A DNA stretch of 64,000 nt from Lentisalinibacter sediminis (lineage in GTDB: Bacteria; Pseudomonadota; Gammaproteobacteria; Steroidobacterales; Woeseiaceae). The stretch spans positions 62,001-126,000 of the forward strand of contig NZ_JAPDRF010000006.1 of NCBI RefSeq assembly GCF_040706615.1. The letters run 5' to 3'. Shown one piece after another: positions 8,833 to 18,117 of this stretch. A program made the translations under genes and the position numbers. The notes beneath the pieces are model-generated. The model was not told the origin of the DNA. It searched no databases and saw only the letters and a program-made list of their open reading frames with translations. Every line of letters starts with the position of its first letter. The stretch's first letter is position 1.

Positions 8833-11688
8833 TTACCGGCCGTCCCCTAAGGTCTCATAGATCTTGCGGTAAGCCTTCGGATTAGAGAGGGCGGCTTCGT
8901 TCAGGGCGTAGACCACCTTTGAATGATTACTGCCGCTGGCGAAGAGGTTGTCTGCAACTCTCTTCTCCAGGACGAACTGCGCGTCCGCGTCGTCGATCTG
9001 ATCATCCCCGAGGACAGCGCGGACCTTGCTCCAATCCTCGAAAAAATACTCCTGCAGAAGCGGTATCACTTTCCGCTTAAACGCTTCCTGTAAAGACGCC
9101 CTATTGAGGAAGTATGCATGCCCAATCATGTGCTCACGATCAAAAAGCGCCTCAATTCGTCGGTTCATTGCCATCAGCATCTGTCCCAGATCGATTGTCT
9201 CGCCCGACAATACGACCGGCTCTAATAGGTCTGGATTAGGCATTAACTCCTTGAAATCGAAACGCCGGCGCAGCGCTGTATCGATATGCGCAAGCGAGCG
9301 ATCCGCCGTATTCATCGTTCCAATTACATCTAAGTTCGCTGGGACACTGAACATATCCCCAGAGTACGGCAGCGTTACGGTCAGTTCATTAAGGGCGCCG
9401 GAGCGTTTGTCTTCCTCAAGCAGTGTTATGAGTTCGCCCAGAATCTTCGAGATATTGCCGCGATTGATCTCGTCGATGAACAGAGCGTACCGATTCTCTG
9501 GATCCCGACGGGCCCGTTCGCAGATCCGCCGAAACACGCCCAACTCAAGGGTATAGCCGACCTCCGCGGTCTCTGCCTCATCGTTACCCAAGACCGGCCG
9601 TATACCCTCTACAAATTCCTCATAACTATAGGACTGATGGAAGGTGACGAAAGCATACCGTTCGATCGACTTCTGACTAGCCTCGGGTCCAGCCTCAAAT
9701 TTCTCAATGGCACCAAGCACATGCTCACCCGACTCAGCCCACTCCGGCACAAGACTCCAACGGCTCGACTTATCTTTATCAAACCACGCTGGCTCATGCC
9801 GCTTAGCAACGTTGACGTACTCACACTCGGCTACGGTATGCGCCTGTAGGTTTCCCCAGATCGTCGCGTTGACGCCGGACTCACGTCCCTGCACCCGTGC
9901 CTTCGACTTGATGAACTTGTGGCGCACAAGCTCGGATACCTTTACAGGCCCGCCCCCCATATCGTGGAGCGCCGCCGCAATCACTTCGTACCAAGTTAAC
10001 TGACCGATGGTTTCGTCCATCCAGTCGTCAGGCGTCACCTCCGAGGCCGCATCCGTGTACTTCGGAAAATACTGCTCCTTGAGCATGTAAGTCTTCCCAG
10101 TGCCAGGAGGCCCGTACAAGATGAGATTCATTGCCTCTCCCACAACAGGCTCATCGGCGCCACCCTCAAGCTTCGCATCACTGACCGTCAACTTCCTCAA
10201 AAGAAACCAGCAGAATGTATTAAAAAACGCGAAGTCCGAATCGTCGACACCGTGCTCGACAAGAAAATCGTGTATCTCGTGATTGACATCGAACCAGTCG
10301 GAGCTGGACCGCGGCTCCAACCCGAACTGCTCGGCGAGCGCCTCGCGGAGATCGAGGATATCTTGTCTCTTGACGATCGTCGCAAGAGATTCCGGAGCAA
10401 CTGCCGAAAATACGCGTCGGGTCACCAGTCGAGGAACGCGCGCAATCTCTCCGGCATCCTTCCGTTCCTGAAATTCATTGATAATGTTCGAGAACGTGTT
10501 TGGTGTGGGACTTCTGAGTATCTCCTTCGTCATGCGCGGAAGTGCATCGCCGAGTGCTTCTTTGGCTGACCGCGCCAGCACTCCCTGTCCAGCGTTCGCG
10601 ACTCCGTTCTTCATCTCGAACCAGAGCCGGTCAATCAACTCGTCATCGACGATCCCCGTTTCCTTGGCCTTTTGAGCCGCCGCGACGATTTCCCGATAAT
10701 GCGATACCCAATCAGGCCGAGGATTCTCCTCCTTATACGCCGCGAACATCTGCGCCAAGGTCTGACCCGTCGCGCGCTCCTGCCACATCTTATGGACTCC
10801 TTCGGCAAATTCCCGTTTGATAGATATCCCCGATGATTGGGGAGACCAATTCTGCTCTGGGAATTCCCTGTTGAGATCTGATATGGGGACCGATGCCTCT
10901 GTCAGATCGTCTCGGACTTCCTCAAATTCGACCATGACATAGCGGAGATCATGATCTTTCTGTTGGTGCCAGTGCGGCGCCATGAAAGGCGTTGAGCATG
11001 CTCGGGCTTTCGCTACGAGCCCTCGCGAGTTCCCGGTTCCCAGCCGTATGAAATAGACCGGATCACCCGGTAGAACTGCTGTCGAGTTGCAGGCCCAGTA
11101 CGTTCGGTCTCCCTGTGAGAACCCGAGACGACCATCTTCTTGTCCCGCTCCACCTTCTTTTTGTCTCGCTGGATTCCACGTCAGCAAATATGCAGGTCTG
11201 ACCTTATCGAAATACTCTCGGCATAACCTAGCTGCACCATGCTGTGCGCCCTCGTCTTGCATCCGTGACTCGGTGAAGAGCCCGGGAACTAGATGCTGGT
11301 AGTTTGTGCGTGCCTCGACAGTAACGTCGGCCGGCTTGAATCCCTCTACGGTCAAGCGGAACTCGTTTCCCATGATGTCCGCCTCTACTACCGCGGCCTC
11401 TCCGCACACGTGACTGGTGCGTCCCCGACTGAGGATGAGTAATCGCGTGTCCGCGGTGAGCTTTCGGATTACGATGTTCTCATACCAGCGCCGATGCTGT
11501 GGGTGGTCATCTAGGTCGAAGGAGAATACCTGGCGCGACGAGTCTCCGATTTCGGTGGGGTCTACGCGAAGAGTCCAGATCGGGACGATCTTTTCGTCAT
11601 AGGGAATTGCTGTATTTGCCACCGACTTCTCCGTTGGTAGAAATGCTGAGTCCCAGTACACCTTTAATCTCTCGGGATTATGCTTCAT
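8833..11688 (-). CDS. mcrB: McrB-type GTPase with EVE-like domain
   Basis: A 951-residue AAA+ GTPase of the McrB family. The N-terminal about 160 residues are unassigned. Residues about 165-290 look like an EVE/YTH-related modified-base reader (YLLTWNP...DPVYFIRLG...GLVAKARACSTPF...YVMVEFEEV). The motor has Walker A GPPGTGKT (526-533), Walker B LFIDEINRGN (736-745), the McrB consensus TMNTADRS (791-798) and arginine-finger region ALRRRFDF (805-812). EVE domains bind modified cytosines, so this fusion should recognise DNA with bulky or methylated cytosine and drive McrC cleavage. It is the first gene of the four-gene operon, starts at ATG 11688, and faces the HNH gene across a 109-bp divergent promoter region. 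Confidence 0.93.
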   Translation of the reverse strand: MKHNPERLKVYWDSAFLPTEKSVANTAIPYDEKIVPIWTLRVDPTEIGDSSRQVFSFDLDDHPQHRRWYENIVIRKLTADTRLLILSRGRTSHVCGEAAVVEADIMGNEFRLTVEGFKPADVTVEARTNYQHLVPGLFTESRMQDEGAQHGAARLCREYFDKVRPAYLLTWNPARQKEGGAGQEDGRLGFSQGDRTYWACNSTAVLPGDPVYFIRLGTGNSRGLVAKARACSTPFMAPHWHQQKDHDLRYVMVEFEEVRDDLTEASVPISDLNREFPEQNWSPQSSGISIKREFAEGVHKMWQERATGQTLAQMFAAYKEENPRPDWVSHYREIVAAAQKAKETGIVDDELIDRLWFEMKNGVANAGQGVLARSAKEALGDALPRMTKEILRSPTPNTFSNIINEFQERKDAGEIARVPRLVTRRVFSAVAPESLATIVKRQDILDLREALAEQFGLEPRSSSDWFDVNHEIHDFLVEHGVDDSDFAFFNTFCWFLLRKLTVSDAKLEGGADEPVVGEAMNLILYGPPGTGKTYMLKEQYFPKYTDAASEVTPDDWMDETIGQLTWYEVIAAALHDMGGGPVKVSELVRHKFIKSKARVQGRESGVNATIWGNLQAHTVAECEYVNVAKRHEPAWFDKDKSSRWSLVPEWAESGEHVLGAIEKFEAGPEASQKSIERYAFVTFHQSYSYEEFVEGIRPVLGNDEAETAEVGYTLELGVFRRICERARRDPENRYALFIDEINRGNISKILGELITLLEEDKRSGALNELTVTLPYSGDMFSVPANLDVIGTMNTADRSLAHIDTALRRRFDFKELMPNPDLLEPVVLSGETIDLGQMLMAMNRRIEALFDREHMIGHAYFLNRASLQEAFKRKVIPLLQEYFFEDWSKVRAVLGDDQIDDADAQFVLEKRVADNLFASGSNHSKVVYALNEAALSNPKAYRKIYETLGDGR

Positions 11689-11797
11689 AAAGCGCTAATC
11701 CTCGAACGAGTGGCTGATAGCCCCCTAGAGCGCCGCTTTCACCGGCCGCTAAGCAATTGCTAACATTTCTGCTCAGGAGATCGATAGGTGAGACGCC

Positions 11798-12703
11798 ATG
11801 GAAGATCCACGGAGCGCCGGCTGCCGTACTGCCGCTTTCAAGTGGCTGCAAACCCACTGGGAAGGCACCGGTGACACGATCCCACGGGAAGCGTTAAGGC
11901 ACGGCTTCACTTTCGAGGGGGAGAGGGTCCAGCTAATCGGCCCGCAGGGAATCTTCAAGCCAAGGCAGATTGCTCACTATCCGCTGTCGATAACAACGAC
12001 TACCAAGAGCCCCTACAGCGACTCCTTCGAGCCAGGCACTGACTTTCTACTCTATAGCTACCGTGGTAGAGACCCCGAGTTTCACGAGAATCGGCGCCTA
12101 CGGAACGCGATGCACGATCGAATCCCGCTCATCTACTTCTTCTCAACGATCCCCGGTCGATATTTAGCGATCTGGCCCGTATATGTAGTCGGGGACAACC
12201 CGAGCCGCTTGCAATTCACTGTTGCGGCTGATGAACCGGCGCAGCTCAAGTACGAGAGAGACGATAGCGACGAACATACTCGCCGTAGCTACACCACCCG
12301 GCTGGTTCGCCAACGAATGCACCAGCGATCGTTTCGGGACAGGGTCTTACAGGCCTATCAGGAGCGATGCTCCATCTGCCGCCTGCACCACTCTAAGCTC
12401 CTAGATGCTGCCCATATCATTGGGGATACGAAGGAGACCGGAGAGCCCGTGGTGCGCAACGGGCTATCGCTCTGCAAGATCCACCATGCGGCATTCGACA
12501 ATCTGTATTTTGGCATACGACCGGATTACGAAATCGTGGTGCAACCCGAGATCATGGAAGAGGAAGATGGTCCGATGCTCAAACATGGACTGCAGGAGAT
12601 ACACGGATCGCGCATTTTCGTACCGTCTAGATCTCGCGACCGGCCAGATCCTGAGAGACTACGAGTGAGATTCAACACATTCGCTGAGGCTGCAAACCTC
12701 TGA
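11798..12703 (+). CDS. HNH restriction endonuclease-like protein
   Basis: A 301-residue protein. The C-terminal half is an HNH_2-type nuclease: zinc pair C191-x2-C194 (CSICRLHH), catalytic region LDAAHII (H206), N221 (VVRNGLSLC), and C226-x2-H229 (CKIHHAAFD). The N-terminal 150 residues (GPQGIFKPRQI...SITTTTKSPYSDS...RIPLIYFFSTIPGRYLAIWPVYVVGD) form a separate conserved domain, probably for recognising DNA, known with HNH nucleases annotated as putative restriction enzymes. It is divergent from mcrB, so the two may be co-regulated. A stand-alone restriction enzyme, perhaps modification-dependent, is the best reading. Confidence 0.85.
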   Translation: MEDPRSAGCRTAAFKWLQTHWEGTGDTIPREALRHGFTFEGERVQLIGPQGIFKPRQIAHYPLSITTTTKSPYSDSFEPGTDFLLYSYRGRDPEFHENRRLRNAMHDRIPLIYFFSTIPGRYLAIWPVYVVGDNPSRLQFTVAADEPAQLKYERDDSDEHTRRSYTTRLVRQRMHQRSFRDRVLQAYQERCSICRLHHSKLLDAAHIIGDTKETGEPVVRNGLSLCKIHHAAFDNLYFGIRPDYEIVVQPEIMEEEDGPMLKHGLQEIHGSRIFVPSRSRDRPDPERLRVRFNTFAEAANL

Positions 12704-12862
12704 GTAATAAGTTGCTCCGAAAATAGAAGATCGTGCTGCGCCCGTTTCCGTGGTTGGAGCCTCTCAAGTCCCGACTATCACGCCCACTGATTGCGTTCGC
12801 TGTAGTTCCACAACTCGGCAAGCCACCCCTTTCCAAGTTTCTTGACCATGATAGACTCACGC

Positions 12863-12998
12863 TGGGCTCGCAGACAGACCTTGTGCCATGGTTCGTGGCA
12901 CGTGAAATAAATGTCGGGGACTATGCTTCCGACGATAGCCTTACATAGCACGATCTGTTATGTGGACTTTGCATCGCGTAAGAGTGTCTGCGAGCCCA
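12863..12998 (+). ncRNA. Putative retron msr-msd non-coding RNA
   Basis: A perfect 14-bp inverted repeat, TGGGCTCGCAGACA at 12863-12876 and its complement at 12985-12998, sits 7 bp before the reverse transcriptase start. This is the position and role of retron a1/a2 arms. Between them lie three hairpins: GTGCCA/TGGCAC (12883-12901), GTCGG/CCGAC (12913-12933) and ACATAGCA/TGTTATGT with one G-T pair (12943-12963). The first two would belong to the msr RNA and the last to the msd template. The exact branching guanosine and msDNA ends cannot be fixed by eye. The 136-nt span is close to that of known retron RNAs. Confidence 0.75.
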
Positions 12999-13005
12999 TT
13001 CCAAC

Positions 13006-14742
13006 ATGTCACACTTGACCGCATTACAATCTGCTAAGTCCCTTTCCGATCTTGCGCCGTTGCTTGGCTTTGAACCCAAAGCCATTTCCTACATCCTCTA
13101 CAAGACGCCTGACGCGTCGAAGTACAGCACGTTCGAAATCTCCAAACGCTACGGGGGAACGCGGACGATCAACGCGCCCAATGAACGCCTAAAATTATTG
13201 CAGAAGCGTACATCCGAGCTTCTCCAAAATTGCGAAGCCGAGATCAAGAGTCAAGCGGACTGGCGTGACCAGTTCACACATGGGTTTAAGCGGAAGCGTT
13301 CCATCATCACGAATGCCAAATTGCATCGTGGCCGCCGGTACGTATTTAACCTTGATCTACACGATTTTTTTGGAACGATAAATTTTGGTCGTGTGCGAGG
13401 ATTCTTCATCAAAGACAAAGGATTCTCCCTAAACCCAGCTGTTGCGACCGTTATCGCGCAGATTGCGTGCCACAATAACTGCTTACCGCAAGGTAGCCCG
13501 TGCTCGCCCGTCATTTCCAATCTGATCGGTCACATTTTGGACGTTCATCTCGTTAGTCTTGCGTCACGTCAAGGCTGCACTTATTCCCGCTATGCAGATG
13601 ATCTAACGTTCTCCACCAATCGTCCAAAATTTCCGGCAAGTATCGCCGTACCTATCGCGAGCCATGTTTGGGCAGCCGGCCCTGAGCTGAGTCGTCAGAT
13701 CCATCGATGCGGGTTTGAGATCAATGATCGAAAGACACGCATGCAGTACCGTAATTCGAGACAGGAAGTCACGGGTCTGGTGGTTAACAAGAAGCTAAAC
13801 GTTCGCAGAGAGTATCGTCATAACGTTCGAGCGATGGTGCACCATCTGTTCACCACAGGTAGTTTCGATATCGTGTACAAGTGGACCAAGTCGGACGGTA
13901 CCAAGGGCGAGAATCGAACGCCAGGAACGCTGAATCAACTCCACGGAATGCTGGGATTTATCGACAGCATCGATGTTTACAATCGGCGTCTTGCGCTCAA
14001 GACCGAAAAGACGATGCTGAGTAAGGAGCTGATGTATCGACAGTTCCTTCTTTTCAAGGAGTTCTACGCTGCTCAGAAGCCCGTGATCATCTGCGAGGGC
14101 CCTACCGATAACGTATACGTCCTGCATGCGATTCGCTCGTTGGCCGCTCGGTTCCCTGGCCTGGCGGAGGTAAGGGCAGACGGCTCGATCAATGTTAAGG
14201 TGCGCATTTACAAATATGCTGGAACAAGCACCGGAAGAATTCTCGGGCTAACGGGCGGCGCGTCCCGATTGGCGCACTTAATACACGCCTACCGAAAAGA
14301 AAGTAGAAGATTTTCTGCTCCCGGCAAGTTCTACCCGGTGATATTAGTAGTTGACAATGATTCGGGGTCCACGCCTGTTTTCAACGCAGTAAAGGAAGCT
14401 ACCGGGAAGAAGCCGACTGGATCGGAGGCATTTATACACGTCACAGCAAATATGTATGTGGTTCCAATCCCAGAACCGAGAAGAAAGAAGGGTAAGGGTG
14501 ACACGAAGATAGAGGACCTTTTTTCAAAAAAGGTACTGGCAGCCAAAGTTGGCGGCAAAAGCTTTCATTCCGCCGGCAAGGGCTTTGATGAATCGAGACA
14601 CTACGGCAAGACTGTGCTTGCGCATAAGGTCATTAGGCCAAACGCCGAGAAAATTAACTTCAGGGGCTTTCGGAGTCTATTGGCCAACATAAAGCGGTTG
14701 ATTGACGAACACACCCGAATTCATGGCTCTGCCCCGCCCTAG
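13006..14742 (+). CDS. Retron Ec67-like reverse transcriptase with C-terminal TOPRIM domain
   Basis: A 578-residue protein close in length to the retron Ec67 (Eco2) enzyme, which I recall as about 586. Reverse transcriptase signatures: retron motif NAxxH (N103-AKL-H107), NLDLHDFF, LPQGSPCSP (160-168), catalytic YADD (196-199) and the retron VTG triplet (VTGLVVN, 255-261). The C-terminus has a TOPRIM fold with the acidic residue in CEGPTDN (363-369) and the D-x-D motif in VVDNDSGS (448-455). The RT makes msDNA from the ncRNA just upstream; the TOPRIM part is the nuclease effector released when phage disturbs the complex. No separate ATPase gene is nearby, as expected for the Ec67 layout. It begins 7 nt after the a2 arm and ends convergent with hsdR. 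Confidence 0.92.
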   Translation: MSHLTALQSAKSLSDLAPLLGFEPKAISYILYKTPDASKYSTFEISKRYGGTRTINAPNERLKLLQKRTSELLQNCEAEIKSQADWRDQFTHGFKRKRSIITNAKLHRGRRYVFNLDLHDFFGTINFGRVRGFFIKDKGFSLNPAVATVIAQIACHNNCLPQGSPCSPVISNLIGHILDVHLVSLASRQGCTYSRYADDLTFSTNRPKFPASIAVPIASHVWAAGPELSRQIHRCGFEINDRKTRMQYRNSRQEVTGLVVNKKLNVRREYRHNVRAMVHHLFTTGSFDIVYKWTKSDGTKGENRTPGTLNQLHGMLGFIDSIDVYNRRLALKTEKTMLSKELMYRQFLLFKEFYAAQKPVIICEGPTDNVYVLHAIRSLAARFPGLAEVRADGSINVKVRIYKYAGTSTGRILGLTGGASRLAHLIHAYRKESRRFSAPGKFYPVILVVDNDSGSTPVFNAVKEATGKKPTGSEAFIHVTANMYVVPIPEPRRKKGKGDTKIEDLFSKKVLAAKVGGKSFHSAGKGFDESRHYGKTVLAHKVIRPNAEKINFRGFRSLLANIKRLIDEHTRIHGSAPP

Positions 14743-14895
14743 CCATTCTCGGGGAACGCCCGGCAGTTTGAGTCGAAACCAAACCTGTCCGGCACCTTCA
14801 AGCCCTATTCGAATTCTACGCCGTGTAAGAGGGGCGCAGAGTCCTTACGGTGCTTAGCTTTCCGCAGAAAAAGGTTCCAACTCCAATTCCTGAGA

Positions 14896-17800
14896 TCAGA
14901 CCGATTCAACAAGCGCCTGCAGATCCGTATCGCCACGAGCTAACTTCAACGCCACCATTGCGAACTGGATGAGATTATCCCGATCAGAAAGAAGCCGCTC
15001 TGCATCCTCCTTATCGGTGCTATTCATCATTTGGTCGATGACCTGACGACGGATCTCGTCAACCGCATCACCGGCCTGCATGATCTGGTCATCGCTGTTA
15101 CCCGCATCGATCTGCTTGCGAACCGTATTGTTCCGCCTAAGGCTCTCGCCCATCGCAGCCAGGACGCCGATGCGCTTCAACTGCTGTGCCTCGGTCGCTC
15201 CCTCACCAAAGATCCTATTGATCGCCGCGATGATCTCGCTGATCCGTTCGCGCTGCCGGTCGCGACCCTCGCTGATCGTGCCTTTGGCCGGTCGTAGCTC
15301 ATTGCCTTCCTGCACACCCAGATCCGTATCGACGCCCTCCCGCTTGACGATGCGATAGTGCGTCATCTCCAGCCCGGCTAGGTCAATGTCCCGCATCGGC
15401 ACGTTCTGGAGCCGTTTCACATATAAGCGGATGAACCGTGCCAGCTTCTCCAGGGACGCATCGCCCAACGGCACTACCTGCGCGATGTACTGGTACAGCC
15501 GCACGAATTTGCGCATGCCGTCCCTGAGCTGCATCAACCCGTCGCGTTCCTTCGCATACTCCGATCGCCGCGCCTCGGCCTCCTCTCCCGCCTTCGCATC
15601 GCCGCGCGCATCGGCCTGCGCCACCGTCATCTCCCAGCGTACAATCGTGTCATTGAGTTCGTTCAGCTTCTCGTTAAAGCGCCGGACGGCCGGTTCTACG
15701 GCGTTCACCAGGCGCGCATTGGCCTTTGACGCATCCAGCGTCCCGGCGAGGATACCGGCAACTGCGTCGACTTCCTGCGTCGTGTACAGCCCCGACTGGT
15801 CGAGTCGGTCCTTGAGCTCATAGATGACATCTAAGTCCTGCGGCTCGCTAACCTCGGCCTGCTCGTAATAGGTGCGAAACGCTTTGACGATCTCCGCTGG
15901 CTCATTGGCAAAATCGATGACATAGGTCGTGTCCTTCCCCGACTTGGTGCGGTTCAGACGCGACAGCGTCTGCACGGCCTCTACGCCGGATATGCGCTTA
16001 TCCAGATACATCGCGCAGAGTTTCGGCTGGTCGAAGCCAGTCTGGAACTTGTTGGCAACGATCATCACCTGATAGTCGTCGGTGTCGAACGCCTCGCGCA
16101 GATCACCGGAGACATCGTTCAGGGAGGCCTCGGTGAACTCTGAGCCTGACAACGCCGGGTAGTGCTCAGACAACGGCGGCGTGTCGCCGGATACGGTGCC
16201 GGAGAACGCGACGAGCGCGTACAGATCAGTGTAACCGTGGTCGCGCACGTAATCGTCGAACGCGTGCTTGTACATCACGGCCTGCGCACGCGAGCTAGAG
16301 ACAATCATCGCTTTGGCACTGTGATCCAAAAGGTGCGCGACGTTGCGTCGGAAGTGCTCAACGATGAACTCTATCTTCTGCGAGACGTTGGTGGGGTGAA
16401 GCGCAGCCCAACGCGCCAACGCCCGCGAGGCCTGCTTCGCGTCAACGCGCTCGTCCTTCTCCACAGCCTCCGAGAGCTTCCGCGCCACACGGTACGGCAT
16501 GTAGCCGCGCAGTACATCCAGAATGAACTCTTCCTCAATTGCCTGCCGCATGCTGTAGAGATGGAAGCTTCGAGGTTTGCCGTCTGCATCGGGCCGCCCG
16601 AACAGCGTCAGCGTCTCGTGCTTGGGTGTGGCCGTGAACGCAAAGTAAGAGACGTTGGGCGGGAACAGACGCTTGTCCTGCAACATCCCCATGACCTCAT
16701 CAGGAGTCAACGACTTGGCTTCCTCCGGGTCGATCGTCAGCGCCGCCCGAAGCTTGCTCGCGGCCTGTCCGGTCTGCGAGGTATGCGCCTCGTCGATCAC
16801 GACGGCAAAATTGCGTCCGGCCAGTCCTCCTTCGTTAGCGATGGCCTCTAGAGCGAAAGGGAACGTCTGGATTGTTACCGTAATGATCGGCGTGCCGGCA
16901 AGCAGCGCCTCGGCTAGGCGCTCGCTCTTGGCGGTGGCGCCAAAACCTCGCGCCCGCTCGATACCCTCGATCACTCCCTCCTGGTGATCGATCTGCTTGA
17001 TCGCCTCGCGAAGCTGATCGTCCAGCACGGTCCGGTCCGTGACTACGATCACCGACGAGAACAGGTCCTCGCCGTTCTCCGCCTTCATCCGGATCAACGA
17101 ATGGCAAAGCCACGCAATCGTCATGGTTTTGCCCGACCCGGCACTGTGCTCCAGCAGGTAGCGCTGCCCAACGCCCTCGTCGCGCACCGCCTGGTCGAGA
17201 GCGGTCACGGCTTGCCACTGGTGGTACCGCGGGAAGAACATCGTCTCCTGCCAGTATCGTTTGCCGTTGGCGTCTTCCTTGCGTTCTCGCTGGAACATGA
17301 AGAAGCGGTGGATCAGCCGCAGCAGATTGTCGCGCCGGAACGTCTCCTCCCAAAGGTAGGCCACCGGGTAGCGATCGCTGCCGGGCGGCTGCGGCGGATT
17401 GCCGGCGCCGCCATGGGCTCCCTGGTTGAACGGCAGGAAGTAGCTGTCGTCGCCCTCGAGCTTCGTGCACATCCATGCCTCGGTGGTTGACACGGCGAAG
17501 TGCACCAACGCGCCGCGCTGGAACGCGAGGAGCGGCTCGTCGCCGCCGGTCGGCGACCGCGGAGAGCGGTCCCGCTTGTACTGCGCGATGGCCGACTCGA
17601 CGTCCTGCGTAAAGTCGCTCTTGACCTCCCATGTTGCCACTGGGATGCCATTGACGAAGAAGACGAGGTCGATCGACCATTCCCGCACCGGGTTGTATTT
17701 CAGCTGCCGCACTACGCGCAACCGGTGCGCCCGATACCGCCGCAACACGGCCTCGTTGCGCCCCTCCTCGGGCAGGCTCTGACTCATCTGCAAAGTGCCG

Positions 17801-18117
17801 GCCCCGGCCATCGAGAAGCCTCGGCGTAGTACCTCAAGCGTCCCGCCGGTCTCGCGGTTACCGAGCTTCTTTGCCAGTTCATCCAGCACGCGCCGCTTGG
17901 CCCTATCGCCATGCAACCGCTCAATCCGCGCCCACTGCTCTGGCGCCGTATCGCGAAGCCACCCGACGACATCCTCCGGGTACAGTCCTTGCGCCTTCTC
18001 ATACTCAGATGGATCGCCTGCCAGCCACCGCTCGCTCTCAGGCAGGGCCTCGGTAAGATACTCGAGGATGTGATCCTCAAAATGTATCTCACGATGGACC
18101 GATCCGACTGCGTTCAT
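14896..18117 (-). CDS. hsdR: Type I restriction enzyme R subunit
   Basis: A 1,073-residue restriction/translocation subunit. The N-terminal endonuclease core has D150 (WSIDLVFFVNG) and E164-V-K166 (ATWEVKSD). The SF2 motor follows with Walker A SAGSGKT (325-331), DEAH box (442-445), FTATP and the helicase C-lobe (IVANKFQTGFDQP...SRLNRT). The rest is a helical domain that docks on the methylase core. Its ATG overlaps the hsdS stop (ATGA at 18114-18117), so the order is hsdM-hsdS-hsdR with translational coupling. All key motifs are intact and the enzyme is probably active. Confidence 0.95.
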   Translation of the reverse strand: MNAVGSVHREIHFEDHILEYLTEALPESERWLAGDPSEYEKAQGLYPEDVVGWLRDTAPEQWARIERLHGDRAKRRVLDELAKKLGNRETGGTLEVLRRGFSMAGAGTLQMSQSLPEEGRNEAVLRRYRAHRLRVVRQLKYNPVREWSIDLVFFVNGIPVATWEVKSDFTQDVESAIAQYKRDRSPRSPTGGDEPLLAFQRGALVHFAVSTTEAWMCTKLEGDDSYFLPFNQGAHGGAGNPPQPPGSDRYPVAYLWEETFRRDNLLRLIHRFFMFQRERKEDANGKRYWQETMFFPRYHQWQAVTALDQAVRDEGVGQRYLLEHSAGSGKTMTIAWLCHSLIRMKAENGEDLFSSVIVVTDRTVLDDQLREAIKQIDHQEGVIEGIERARGFGATAKSERLAEALLAGTPIITVTIQTFPFALEAIANEGGLAGRNFAVVIDEAHTSQTGQAASKLRAALTIDPEEAKSLTPDEVMGMLQDKRLFPPNVSYFAFTATPKHETLTLFGRPDADGKPRSFHLYSMRQAIEEEFILDVLRGYMPYRVARKLSEAVEKDERVDAKQASRALARWAALHPTNVSQKIEFIVEHFRRNVAHLLDHSAKAMIVSSSRAQAVMYKHAFDDYVRDHGYTDLYALVAFSGTVSGDTPPLSEHYPALSGSEFTEASLNDVSGDLREAFDTDDYQVMIVANKFQTGFDQPKLCAMYLDKRISGVEAVQTLSRLNRTKSGKDTTYVIDFANEPAEIVKAFRTYYEQAEVSEPQDLDVIYELKDRLDQSGLYTTQEVDAVAGILAGTLDASKANARLVNAVEPAVRRFNEKLNELNDTIVRWEMTVAQADARGDAKAGEEAEARRSEYAKERDGLMQLRDGMRKFVRLYQYIAQVVPLGDASLEKLARFIRLYVKRLQNVPMRDIDLAGLEMTHYRIVKREGVDTDLGVQEGNELRPAKGTISEGRDRQRERISEIIAAINRIFGEGATEAQQLKRIGVLAAMGESLRRNNTVRKQIDAGNSDDQIMQAGDAVDEIRRQVIDQMMNSTDKEDAERLLSDRDNLIQFAMVALKLARGDTDLQALVESV

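Noticed and set aside
12733..12948. A 71-codon plus-strand frame upstream of the retron RT
   Set aside because: It overlaps the a1 arm and hairpins of the proposed ncRNA and has no protein family features.
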